This document shows, in pieces, positions 34,744 to 45,629 of a DNA stretch of 64,000 nucleotides (positions are counted from its first letter, which is position 1; each line of letters begins with the position of its first letter). The DNA lies in contig NC_059084.1 of the NCBI RefSeq assembly GCF_020497125.1, positions 39,998,399 to 40,062,398 on the forward strand, written 5' to 3'. Made by a program: the position numbers and the translations under genes. This DNA comes from Mauremys mutica (taxonomy: Eukaryota > Chordata > Testudines > Geoemydidae). The notes below the pieces were generated by a model. That model searched no databases, was not told where the DNA came from, and saw only the letters and a list, made by a program, of their open reading frames with translations.

Positions 34744-36434
34744 TAACTTCAGTACTGGGCAAATTGATTGAAACTATAGTAAAGAACAAAATTATCAGAC
34801 ACATAGATGAACATGATTTGTTGGGGAAGAGTCAACATGGTTTTCGTAAAGGGAAATTATGCCGCACCAATTTACCAGAATTCTTTGAGAGGTTCAACAA
34901 GCATGTGTACAAGGGTGATCCAGTGGATATAGTGTGATTAGATGTTCAGAAAGCCTTTGACAAGTTCCTGCACCAAAGGCCCTTAAGCAAAGTAAGCTGT
35001 CATGGAAGAAGAGGGAAGGTCCTATCCTGGATCAGTAACTGGTTAAAAGATAGGAAACAAAGGGTAGGAATAAATGGTCTGGACTGGGTCCAGTACTGTT
35101 CAACATATTCATAAATGATCTGGAAGAAAGGGTAAACAGTGAACTGGTAACATTTGTACATGATGCAAAACTACTCAAGATAGTTAAGTCCAAAGCAGAC
35201 CGCAAAGAGGTACAAAGGAATCTCACAAAACTGACTTAACAACAAAAAGTCAGGTGAAATTCACTGTTGATAAATGCAAAGTAATGCACACTGGAAAATA
35301 GAATCCCAACTATACATATAAAATGATGGGGTCTAAATTAGCTGTTACCACTCATGAAAGAGATCTTGGAGTCATTGTGGATGACAGCTCTGAAAATATC
35401 AATTCAATGTGCAGCAGCAGTCAAAAAAGCAAACAGAATGTTGGGAATCATTAGGAAAGGGATAGATAATAAGACAGAAAATATCATATTGCCTCTATAT
35501 AAATCCATGGTACACCCACATCTTGAACACTGCTTGCAGATGTTATTGCCCCATCTCGAAAATATATATACTGGAATTGGAAAAGGGCAACACAAATGAT
35601 TAGGGGCATGGAAAAGCTTCCATATGGGGAAAGATTGAAAAGACTGGGACTTTTCACCATGGAAAAGAGATGGCCATGGGCACAAATAATAGCGGTCTAT
35701 AAAATTATGCCTGGTGTGTAGAAAGTAAGTAAGTCATAACAAAAGAACTAGGGGTCACCAAATGAAATTAATAGTCAGCAGATTTAAAACAAATGAAAGG
35801 AAGTATTTCTTCACACAACTCACAGTCAATCTGTGAAACTCTTTGCCAGAGGAAGTTGTGAAGGCCTAGACACAGGGGCAGCTCCAGGCACCAACACGCC
35901 AAGCGCATGCCTGGGGCGGCAAGCCACAGGGGGGTGGAGGGGCACTCTGCTGGTTGCCGCGAGGGCGGGAGGCAGATTGCCTTCGGCGGAATGCCTGCAG
36001 AGGGTCCACTGGTTCCCACGGATTCGGCGGACCTCCCGCAGGTGTGCCGCCGAATCCGCGGGACCGGGGACCTCCCACAGGCAAGCCGTCAAAGGCAGCC
36101 TGCCTGCCGTGCTTGGGGCAGCAAAATACCTAGAGCCGCCCCTGCCTAGACATTAACAGGGTTCAAAAAAGAGCTAGATAAGTTTCTGGGGGATAGGTCC
36201 ATCAATTATTAGCAAGGATGTGCAGGGATGCAAAACCGTGTTCAGAAGTGTCCCTCGTCTCTGCTTGCCAGAAGCTGGGAATGGGCAACAGGGGATGGAT
36301 CACTTGATGATTACCTATTTTGTTCATTCTCTCGGGGGCACCTGGCATTGGCCACCATCAGAAGACAGGATACTAGGCTAGATGGACCTTTGGTCTGATC
36401 CAGTATGGCCATTCTCATGTTCTTATGTGCTTAT
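34744..36434 (+). mobile_element. CR1 LINE with partial reverse transcriptase, decayed
   Basis: Begins right after the octamers of the copy at 34277-34743. The frame pieces give the middle of a CR1 reverse transcriptase: VLGKLIETIVKNKIIRHIDEHDLLGKSQHGFRKGK, the VDIV.LDVQKAFD block (TGA stop between), then NRMLGIIRKGIDNKTENIILPLYKSMVHPHLEHC (35430-35530). The 3' end (GGCTAGATGGACCTTTGGTCTGAT ... TTCTTATG) closes at about 36428. Several stops and frameshifts; no active enzyme. It holds a nested hAT MITE. Confidence 0.88.
35873..36144. mobile_element. hAT MITE nested in CR1, 272 bp
   Basis: The ends are CAGGGGCAGCTCCAGG and, in reverse complement, CAGGGGCGGCTCTAGG. A perfect 8-bp duplication, CCTAGACA, lies at 35865-35872 and 36145-36152. 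The interior is G/C-rich (GGCGGAATGCCTGCAG, GATTCGGCGGACCTCC) in contrast to the A/T-rich CR1 around it. Removing it rejoins the CR1 sequence. Confidence 0.92.
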
Positions 36435-38424
36435 TAAGTCTGAGGATGAACTCCAGGCCTCACTGAAGCCAAGGTCAAAATTTCTATTGACACCCATCAA
36501 TGAGGCCATGATTTCACTTTGAGACTTTATCCCCTCACTAATTAATATGGAATATCTCTCTATTGGTGACACTATGTGCAGAAAGGAATACATTAGTGGA
36601 AATGATATTTTCTCCTGGACAATTCAGCAGAAAATACATTTGGACCTACCAACAAAAGGAATGTTCTCAATTTAATGTAGAAAATCTGTTTGTACTGATT
36701 TAGGTGACTCCCATTTACCTTCTCCTCTGGGGTCTTGTTGGAGAGGTAACTCTTGTCCACATTCACAAGGGATGCAAGCTCTCACTACATAAGGTTATTA
36801 CACACGAAAAACAATCATCTTCAAGAAGTCATAACTTACTCAGAGTCTGCATTTAAATTACTCTCTGGTTGATTCTATTTTTGGATTGAATGAGAGGTGA
36901 GACTATTCCTTTAGCTTGCTTGCTTACTTCTTTCCTGCTTGCCTGCTTGCTTTCTTACTTTCTCACAATACAAGCTTATAAATAAATCTTTCTGACTTTT
37001 TGTGTCAGGTATTTCAAAGATCCTAAGTGTGTTTTATAGCAACAACTAGTGAAATTCAATTAGAGTAGAGTGATTAATTCCTTTATACAATTTTGAAAAT
37101 CAAGCTAAATTTTATTTCTGTCTTTTTTTTTTAATTTGGCTAAATGTGCTTTGCAGGAATACACATTTCCACAATGATGTTTATGAATCTTGGATCATGC
37201 TCTGATCTCATTTTGACCAATATGAATCTGATAAAAATTCATATACATCAATGGACTTCCTTTGAATTTTATTGTAGTTGAGTCTAAAGTCAATGGAGAT
37301 ATATATAATGTTGTAATACAGATATGAGGGGTGGAAGATTCACAATCTATTGTCTATGCCCTCAGAATTTTGGAATGAAATTTGAAATGTGATGCAAAGG
37401 GTGGTAATTTTCTTTTTAAAGTCACTCTAATATGAAATATGAAAAATCAGTCTAATGTAACTTCATGACTAGTTAGATTTGTTGGCCCTAACACTCTTCT
37501 CATTTTCATCATTTTTACAAGTCAGTAATTCCACTGACTTCCGTGGAGATACTCCTGATTTTCTGCAGCAGGAGTTAGAGGAAAATCAGGAGAAGCAGTA
37601 ATTTAGTAACAAGATTTGAGAAGTCTGAAGACAGTAAACTGAGACTTTAATTGTAATGCAGTAAGGAGTACTTGTCATATCATGTGAATGCCGTTCCTAA
37701 GAATCAAGCAACATGTTTATACTGCCATGAAGCTTGATCTTCAAAATGAAATTTTGGTGGGAACGATTCCCCTCTTGTTTGCACAAGCTGTACACCTGTG
37801 CAACTCCAGTGAGCGGATAATCTGCCCCACTGACTGTAGTGGAGTTGTGCCTGATTTACACTACAATGAGTTAAACAGAATTCAAGTTATTTTATTGTGC
37901 ATCTTGATTTTACCTAAATGTATATGTTATGATGTTATATTTTGTAGTATATATGTTGTATGTGTTACATATATTGAAAGTGTCCTATATTGCAAGAGAT
38001 CCATTTTGTGAAATTAATTTAGAAAGTGGAATCTTGGTTTTTAATAAGACTTCTAATATATGATTGATTTTTGAGATCATATTGTGAACTCCTATCTCAT
38101 GCAGTTTATGTAAACATATCGACTGACATCATGAACCTTTATCTGAGAACACTGAGAGTGTTATTTTTCCCTTCTCTACTGAAAGTCAGGAGAATATAGA
38201 TTCACTAGCTCAGACAGCTTATTGTGCTAACATATTTTAATGTAGCTCAGTTTGTTGATACATTATATGAAATGCGTAGAATATCACAAGTTCTCTCTCT
38301 CTCTCTCTCTCTCTGTTTCACTGTTGGTCTGTCTAGATGTTTCAATTGCCAAATGTCTATAGTTTCCGAAAAAATATCTGACAGCAACTTTAATCTTTGT
38401 TCCTACAGAGGGAACACTCAAGGA

Positions 38425-39360
38425 ATGGAACCCAGTAACCACACCAGGGTGACCGAGTTCATCATGCAGGGGCTCTTTGACCATCCTCATCATCAGGGGC
38501 TGTTCTTTGGGCTATTCCTGTGCCTTTACACAGCCGTTGTCATGGGCAATTCCCTGATAATTGCAGCTATTGTCTTCCATCCACCTCTCCACACCCCCAT
38601 GTACTTCTTCATTGCCAACTTGGCTGTGGTCGACATTTTCTGCACCTCCTCAGTTCTTCCCAAGATGATGAAAAACCTGATGCAGGAGAAGAAAACGATC
38701 TCTTTTGATGGCTGCATGGCCCAGCTCTTTGCTTTCACTTTGTCTGGGGGGACGGAGCTTGTGCTCCTCACGGCCATGTCATATGATCGGTATGTAGCCA
38801 TCTGTCAGCCCTTGCGCTATGTCAACCTCATGACCAAGAGAGTTTGCATTAATTTAGCAGTTGGTGTCTGGGCTGTCAGTATTACCAATTCATTGGTGCA
38901 CACACTGCTTATGCTGCGTCTGGATTTCTGTGGATCCAAACTCATTCAGCATTTCTTCTGTGAGATCCCTCCGTTACTGGCACTGTCCTGCAGCTCAATC
39001 TACTTCAATGAAATCATGATTTTCATTGCAAACACCTTCCTGGCAATGGGGAACTTCCTGCTGACCACCGTGTCATATAGCTTCATCATCATCACCATCC
39101 TGAAAATCCAGAGCTTCAAAGGGAAGCAGAGAGCCTTCTCCACTTGTTCTTCCCATCTGCTCGTGGTCACTTTGTTCTACTCTTCCATCATCTACACCTA
39201 CATCCGGCCAAACTCCAGTGACTCTCTTGCTAAAGACAAGATAGCAGCCATAATGTACACCCTGGTTATTCCGACCATGAACCCTTTGATCTACACTCTA
39301 CGTAATAAGGAGGTCAAAGTGGCCTTTGGGAAAATCTTTTCATTCAGGAAAAAATCATAA
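38425..39360 (+). CDS. Olfactory receptor, class II (OR13-like), intact
   Basis: A 311-residue odorant receptor, the normal length for a single-exon OR. It acts in the ciliary membrane of olfactory neurons through G-olf. Visible marks: N-glycosylation site N5-H-T, GN at 41-42 (TM1), LHTPMYFF at 55-62, C97, MSYDRYVAIC at 118-127, C169/C179/C189 in the second extracellular loop, KGKQRAFSTCSSH at 232-244, and PTMNPLIY at 283-290. The loop pattern HFFCEIPPLLALSCSS points to an OR13G1-like group. ATG 38425 is chosen over an upstream in-frame extension because it matches the family N-terminus and the paralog. A splice-acceptor-like pyrimidine tract and AG end at 38409. The last codon and the stop lie in a SINE (39354 on), so the native C-terminus may have differed. 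Confidence 0.93.
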   Translation: MEPSNHTRVTEFIMQGLFDHPHHQGLFFGLFLCLYTAVVMGNSLIIAAIVFHPPLHTPMYFFIANLAVVDIFCTSSVLPKMMKNLMQEKKTISFDGCMAQLFAFTLSGGTELVLLTAMSYDRYVAICQPLRYVNLMTKRVCINLAVGVWAVSITNSLVHTLLMLRLDFCGSKLIQHFFCEIPPLLALSCSSIYFNEIMIFIANTFLAMGNFLLTTVSYSFIIITILKIQSFKGKQRAFSTCSSHLLVVTLFYSSIIYTYIRPNSSDSLAKDKIAAIMYTLVIPTMNPLIYTLRNKEVKVAFGKIFSFRKKS

Positions 39361-39530
39361 AATATCAGGGTTGGAAGGGACCTCAGGAGGTCATCTTGTC
39401 CAACCCCCTACTCAAAGCAGGACCAGTCCCCAACTATTTTTTGCCCCAGATCCCTAAATGGCCCCCTTAAGAATTCAGCGTACAACCCTGGATTTAGTAG
39501 GCTGATGCTCAAACCCTTGAGATATCCCCC
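39354..39530 (-). mobile_element. tRNA-derived SINE overlapping the OR stop codon
   Basis: Same family as 5126-5312: the CR1-type end (ATCATAAAATATCAGGGTTGG) lies at the left, and the pol III head (TATCTCAAGGGTTTGAGCATC in reverse complement) at the right, next to a long C run. The first bases supply the TCA TAA that ends the OR frame. It is absent from duplication copy A, where a deletion covers this position. Confidence 0.85.
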
Positions 39531-41904
39531 CCCCCCCCGCGAATAATAATTTTGTCAAGAGTGAACCTGATTCTGACCTTCCTTGTTCCTGCTCGGCCAA
39601 GTCCACGGTGGTGCAAATTATTTCAGAACTATGGACTTCAGTAGACATACATTTGCACTAAGGTTGATTTAATTTGATGGGATGTCAATGATTAACACCA
39701 GCGGGAGCAGTATTGAATTGACTGCAGGGGGGCTAGGCTGATTTATAGCAGGTGGGATCTGACCCATCTGACTTCATTGGAGCTATGTTGAGTCACACTA
39801 TCTGAGTAAGGCCCATAGAGCCAGATTTTTAAAGGAGTTTAGCTAGCTAGTGATATTTTCAAAAGCACCTAGATACATAAAATTCAATTATTTCAATTGG
39901 TGTTAGATGCTGAGGTGCTTCTGAATATTCCATTAGGTGCTATATAGCTATAAAGATCTTGTCCATTGTGTAGCAAATTACTGTGCATGCAGCCTCACTG
40001 AATCACAGCATTATATTTTACCCTCTATGTGTAAGTATGATAAAAATAAAACTCATTTTCTTTGTGTTCTTTTTTTTTGGTGAGATTTACATTTCAAACA
40101 TATATCTGTTTAGATCTGGAGGTCTCCTGGCCATGTGTCATGGACTTAAGTCAGAGATTTTAATAGAACTATTTTATGAAAATAAGTTTTTATCTTACTA
40201 TAAAAATATACTTCTCAGTATCAGAAATTGGGTATTTTCAAAAGATTTGTTCTGTTTATAAGGCAATGTTTCAATCTCAACAATAGAGACAATATTAATG
40301 AAAATGTTGCTCACTGTTACCACAAGAAATAGTTCACCGAGATCAGAGGTTTCATGTCCAATTATTGCTGCTGACTCATCTTATAACCCCCAGAATTAAA
40401 TAACTTTTTGATCTTTAATTAAAGTTCCAGAAAAAAGAAACTTAGGAAAATAAAAAACAAATACAGTCCCTGTATTTTTTACAAAATAAAATATTAAGAA
40501 AAGATTTCATGGCAACAGTTTCCAGTATTCTCTTTACATTTAGCCATATAGAGTTTTTTTATATGTAAATCCTCTGTTTATGTGTGGTTGAGGATGGCCA
40601 TTGTGCAGGAGACAGTGTTTTTAAGTTGATGTCAGTGGGAATACCCTGAATGGAAAACATTGAAATGTAGATAAGGTGTATACAAAAGTTATTGGTCCTT
40701 ACATGATACCTAAGATTAAACTGTGCAGTGTGGGACATGAGTTTGAATTGTGATATCTCCCTGAACCTAAACCATTGTTTCTGGGCTGGGCTGGAATGGG
40801 CATAGAGTTATCACATGCATAATAAAGTAACTTGAGTGATGAGCTGGAGTGGAACGGAGTTCCTGGATCCAAGAGAACTGGTTGACGTGTTCTCCTAGAA
40901 CTTGACAAGATGTTCTGGATAAGATAAGTAGAAAAGGACTTGGAGGGAATCCCAGCTGAAAGCAGGGAAGGAAAATGATACTTAAGGGAGGGAGTGACAT
41001 CAGGAACCCACAGCTCATATTCCAGATTTTATTATGGATTTAACCCAAAACAGTGGAGGGTGTGTGGCTGATGTCTGTTTGGCCAGTTTTATCAAAACAC
41101 ATTTCAGAATCTAGACACAGAAGGCTTAACAGTATCATGGTGGATCCAGGGTCTTGGCAACTGGTGAAGTCGGTAGCCACAATGGTAAAGCTCTCTCCTT
41201 CCAGTCCACCCATCATCCTCTGATCCCATGCAGTCACCACCGCCCCCAGGATGAGTGATATCCCAGAAGGTGTGGCAGCCTCATCCCATCAACATTCTCC
41301 AACTGTGAACATTTCCATTCATTTCTCAACTCTCTGGGGCTTGTTTTCATGACAATCTTTAAATGTAGCAGGAGCCTTGAACACCATGTAGCACAGTTCT
41401 TTACACTGCAGAATGCCAGTTTGTACCACTCTATTTGTTTCTATCTTTTGTTCACTTTTATACACATTGTGCAACCAGATGAGTTGGGTTTTTTTCTTGA
41501 AATTCTTATAATATAGGCCTCTGACCAACAGGACTTGCTTCATTGATATCCATGGAGCTATGCCACCTTACACCAACATAGATCTAGCCTTGTTTTTTAG
41601 GTCAAATCCCTGGATTCCTCCTCACTGGCAATTTTTAAATCCAGAATTGGTGTTTTCTTTTTTTTTTTAAAGATATTCTCTAATTCAAACAAAAGTTAAT
41701 TTGGGGAATTTTCATGGCCTTTGTTATTCAGGAGGTCAGATTAGATTATCACAATGGCCCTTTCTTACCTTATGATGTTTTAATTTATGAATCTACAACT
41801 CTGTTATATATGGGTCTATTGAGCCTAATTCTCATGTACATTGACAGTAATTTACATCACTCTGGCAGTGGAAAAGGGATTTAAAATGGGAGTAAGTTAT
41901 ATTC
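39531..41904. other. Non-coding 3' flank in duplication copy B
   Basis: Aligns with about 16540-19067 of copy A apart from copy-specific insertions. No gene, RNA or further mobile element is supported. Confidence 0.4.
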
Positions 41905-42075
41905 AGGCCAGTTGTACACTACAGAACTATACAGGTATAATTAAGTCACTATGTCAATGGGAGAGTTTCTCCGGTTTACATAGCTAACGCCTCTTGTGGA
42001 GGTGGATTAACTACTCCAACAGGAGAAGCTCTCCTATGGCCTAGTTCCATTTTAGAGCTCCTCGTGAAGAGACGC
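41905..42075. mobile_element. MITE-like repeat, paralog of 19068
   Basis: Holds the block TTTACATAGCTAACGCCTCTTGTGGAGGTGGATTAACTAC, matching 19068-19265. It was present before the segmental duplication. Confidence 0.4.
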
Positions 42076-42859
42076 CCTTAGACTCACTTTGAGATTCCTT
42101 TATATTACTGGAATGGAAGAAAATTGCCTTACAGTAGATTCACAAAAGGATGTATGCATCTTTGCTGACACTTTGGGTCTTAAATCCCGGAATCAAACAT
42201 CATTGGTACTCAGCTGCTGAAAATCTGTGGGCTCCTAAATTCACTCAGCACCTAGGTTTTTTTCAGATGAATTTCCATAGGCAATTAGGGAAAGTGTACT
42301 GCTCTGCAGTGTAGGTATCTGGACACCTTAGTCCTACAGAAATTCATGAAGCAAGGAAGAAGTTCTTCTGCCTGACTTGCTTATATCGCTGCAATTCTCC
42401 CCAAAGGTGCACCTGAATAGTACCCGCACTTAGTCTGAGGAAGTCTTGCCTGCGCTTGCCAAGCACTAGATCCCTGTGTCCCCTCTTAGCCCAACACAGT
42501 CATTCCCCTCTTAGCCCATGTAGGCTCCACTGTCCCTCTCATGGAGCCATGGAGCCCTCCAAGCTTCCCCCTGGAGTATCCACTGATAGTTCACTGGACC
42601 TTCACAGATTCACCACTCCCCAGTGAGCAGGATCCTCAATGGGTGCAAATCCCAGGAGCCATTCCCTGTCCCGGGGAAAGGCAGAAAGACCAAAAGAGAA
42701 AGAAGGGTGGCCAAGGCCTTGGGTACCCGAATCCTGATACAAGGACAGAAGGTTGCCAGTGTAGGCAGACGTACACGGGCAACTGAAGGGGAGGGCCCTG
42801 AGACAGAGGAGGGGTCAGAGACCACTTCCAACCCCAACTTCACAGAGCCAGCCGAGAGG

Positions 42860-44248
42860 GCAGAGACAGATCCCCCAGAGTTCAGGCTGTTAAGCCCAGA
42901 GAGAGAGACTTTTGGATGGGACCAAGTGGAAGACCCAAGGTACAGGAATGCCAGGAAGGAGGTGGCTGAGATAGATGGCGTACCCATAGAAAGAAAAGCC
43001 CGGGGATCAGGGCCTTATTTTGTGATCAAGAGGAATCTCCTATACCGGGTCGTGCAAATGCAGGAGCAAAAGGTACACCAGCTCCTAGTCCCCCGGAAAC
43101 ACCAGAAGGCAATATTAAGCCTCGCTCACAGTCACCTCTTTGGAGGACACTTGGGAGTGGAGAAAACCCAGACGTGAATCTTACGCAGGTTCTTCTGGCC
43201 GGGGGTACATGAAGATGTCCGGCGGTTCTGTGCCTCTTGCTCCGAATGTCAACTGCACAGCCCTCGTCCATATCTAAGAGCTCCTCTGGTACCCCTGCCG
43301 ATCATCGAAGTCCCATTTGAGTGGATCACCATGGATCTTGTGGGGCCGCTAGAGAAAATGACCCGAGGCCACCAATATGTGCTTGTCATCCTAGACTATG
43401 CAACCATGTACCCAGAAGCTGTCCCCTTACGAAATACAGCTTCCATGAGCATTGCCAAAGAATTAGTGGCAATCTTTGCCCAAGTAGGGATACCAAAAGA
43501 AATCCTCACAGACCAGGGAACACCATTCATGTCCAAGTTGTTAAAGGACTTGTATTCCCCGCTCCATGTCTAGCTGCTGCGGACCTTGGTTTACCAGCCA
43601 CAAACCAATGGTCTGGTGGAAAGCTTTAACCGAACCCTCAAGGCCATGATAATAAAGGTGGTAAGGAAGGATGGGAAAGATTGGGACAACCTACTACTGT
43701 ACCTCATGTTCACCATCCGTGAGGTCCCCCAAGCTTCCACCAGATTCTCCCCCTTTGATCTGTTGTATGGCTGCAACCCCCAAGGCATCCTGGACATAGC
43801 CAAGGAAATTTGGGAGGAGGAACCCAGTGAGGGGAAGAATGTAATAGAATATGTACTACAGATGAGGGATCAGATAGCCCGGGTCACTCCCATAGTGAGG
43901 GAACACCTAGAGAAGACCCAGGAGGCCCAGAGAACCTACTACGACCGCCAAGCCAAGTTTCGTCAGTTTCAAACTGGTGACTGATTAATGGTACCCACGG
44001 CCAAAAGTAAGCTCTTGGCCCAGTGGCAAGGGCCCTATGAAATATTTGAACCCATAGGGAAAGTAAATTACAAGATGCGACAACCAGGATGTCGAAAAGT
44101 AGAGCAGATATATCATGTCAACCTTCTGAAACCATGGCATGCGCGAGAGGCATGCACAGTGATTAGAGAAGAGCTGCACCCAGGGAACAAAAATCCTGAA
44201 CAGGCGAGGGTGTTTCCTGATCTACGACAGCCCAGAAGAAAGAGGTAA
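42860..44248 (+). pseudogene. Gypsy integrase (Gmr1-like pol, first part)
   Basis: A DDE integrase joins element DNA to the host genome. A zinc-binding HHCC region is readable (HSHLFGGHLGVEKT ... CASCSECQ), with a TGA stop at 43175-43177 in its middle. The core has D in ITMDLVGP, D in ILTDQGTPF, and E in NGLVESFNR, with a TAG at 43571-43573 between the last two. The C-terminal part ends in a chromodomain-like IYHVNLLKPW block after another TGA at 43982-43984. The stops look like single C-to-T changes, as expected from CpG decay or ordinary mutation of Arg/Gln codons. A frameshift at about 44245 separates it from the reverse transcriptase. Confidence 0.85.
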
Positions 44249-44253
44249 CTGAG

Positions 44254-45629
44254 ATGATTGCCCAATATCAAGATGTATTCTTGACAAAGCCAGGTCGCAC
44301 AACCAGGACATATCACCACATCATCACAAACCCTGGGGCCACAGTAAATATGAGGTCCTACCGGGTGCCAGCAGACAAAAGGGAGGAAATAAAAATGGAA
44401 GTCAGGAAAATGCTGGAGATGGGGGTCATCGAAGAATCCCACAGTCAGTGGTCCAGCCCAATAGTGTTGGTGCCCAAACCTGATGGCACCACAAGGTTCT
44501 GCAATGACTTCCGTCGACTAAACGAGATATCCCAGTTTGATGCCTACCCTATACCCTGCATAGACGAACTAGTGGACCGTTTGGGGAATGCCCGGTACTT
44601 GACAACCTTAGACTTGACAAAGGGGTACTGGCAGATTCCCCTACCCAAAGATGCAAAGGAAAAGACAGCGTTTTCTACACCAGAGGGTCTCTTCCAATAT
44701 ACGGTCCTTCCCTTTGGGCTACATGGGGCTCCAGTTAACTTTCAGCGCCTCATGAACAAGTTATTACACCCCCATACCAGTTATGCTGCGGTGGTTCATA
44801 CCCCAGACTGGGAGACCCACTTGGAAAAAGTGGGGGCGGTCCTTGATACCTTCCGGCGAGCTGGCCTTAGGCGAACCCTGTTAAGTGCACTGTAGGGTTC
44901 ACGGAGGCCAAATATCTTGGCTACATGGTAGGAAAAGGTCCAGTAAAACCCCAACTGAATAAGTTAGAGGCCATCCCAAACTGGCCTCGGCCGAGTCATA
45001 AGAAGCAGGTCCGAGCATTTCTAGGGGTGGTGGGGTATTACCGTCGTTTCTTCCCCCATTTTGCTACAAGGGCAAGTCCCCTAATGGTCTTAGTGAAGGC
45101 CCATGGTCCTGATCCAGTCAGATGGTCCGATGCAGCAGAGAGGGCATTTGCAGACCTATGGACTGCCCTCTGCAGTAACCCCGTATTGATAGCCCCAGAT
45201 TTCAACAAGGACTTTATCCTACAGACAGATGCATCTGAGGTAGGGTTAGGGGCCATCCGGTAGCAGATGGTTGGGGAGGAGGAACACCCAGTTCTCTACC
45301 TCAGTAGGAAACTCCTTCCGAGGGAACAAAAATATGCAGTAGTAGAGAGAGAGTGCCTCGCTGTAAAATGGGCCATGGAAACATTGTGTTACTACCTGCT
45401 GGGGCGCAGATTTATCCTTGTGACTGACCATGCCCCTCTTCAATGGATGCAACGGAACAAGAAAAAGAACACAAGGGTAACCAGGTGGTTCTTATCCCTC
45501 CAACCTTTCCAGTTCCGCATAGAGCACAGAGCAGGGAGTCGCCATGGCAATGCCAATGGCTTATCACGTGTACACTGTCTGGTGTCCCAAGATGCCCAAC
45601 CCCTTGGTGTTGAGCATGGGGGAGGGATA
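44254..45629 (+). pseudogene. Gypsy reverse transcriptase and RNase H, inactive
   Basis: The reverse transcriptase shows SPIVLVPKPDGTTRFCNDFRRLN, the LTTLDLTKGYWQIPL block with its Asp, AFSTPEGLFQYTVLPFGL, and the thumb/connection region (LGVVGYYRRFFPHFA). The YxDD catalytic box expected after the SYAA stretch at about 44780-44792 is absent, and SYAA runs straight into VVHTPDWETHL, an in-frame loss. A frameshift occurs at about 44870. RNase H follows (FILQTDASEVGLGA, a TAG at 45261-45263, AVVERECLAVKWAM, FILVTDHAPLQWM). The frame ends shortly before the 3' LTR. Normally the enzyme copies element RNA into DNA in the virus-like particle. This one cannot. Confidence 0.88.

Larger units (their letters stand above)
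36433..42653 (+). repeat. Segmental duplication, copy B (OR block)
   Basis: Collinear with 13410-20170, about 23 kb away in the same orientation. The left limit is hidden by the CR1 copies, the right by the Gypsy element. Insertions present only here: the SINE at 39354 and the Gypsy element at 42654. A shared MITE-like repeat lies at 41905-42075. No gene other than the OR at 38425 is supported. The long non-coding flanks (36435-38424, 39531-42653) show only paralogous sequence. Confidence 0.85.

Noticed and set aside
34698..34937. ORF spanning the join of two CR1 copies as one gene
   Set aside because: The first part is CR1 3' untranslated sequence read by chance; the join at 34743-34744 is an insertion boundary.
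38224..38424. Longer OR N-terminus from the upstream in-frame start
   Set aside because: The extension has no family match, is not kept in the paralog and crosses a likely splice acceptor. ATG 38425 fits the OR N-terminus.
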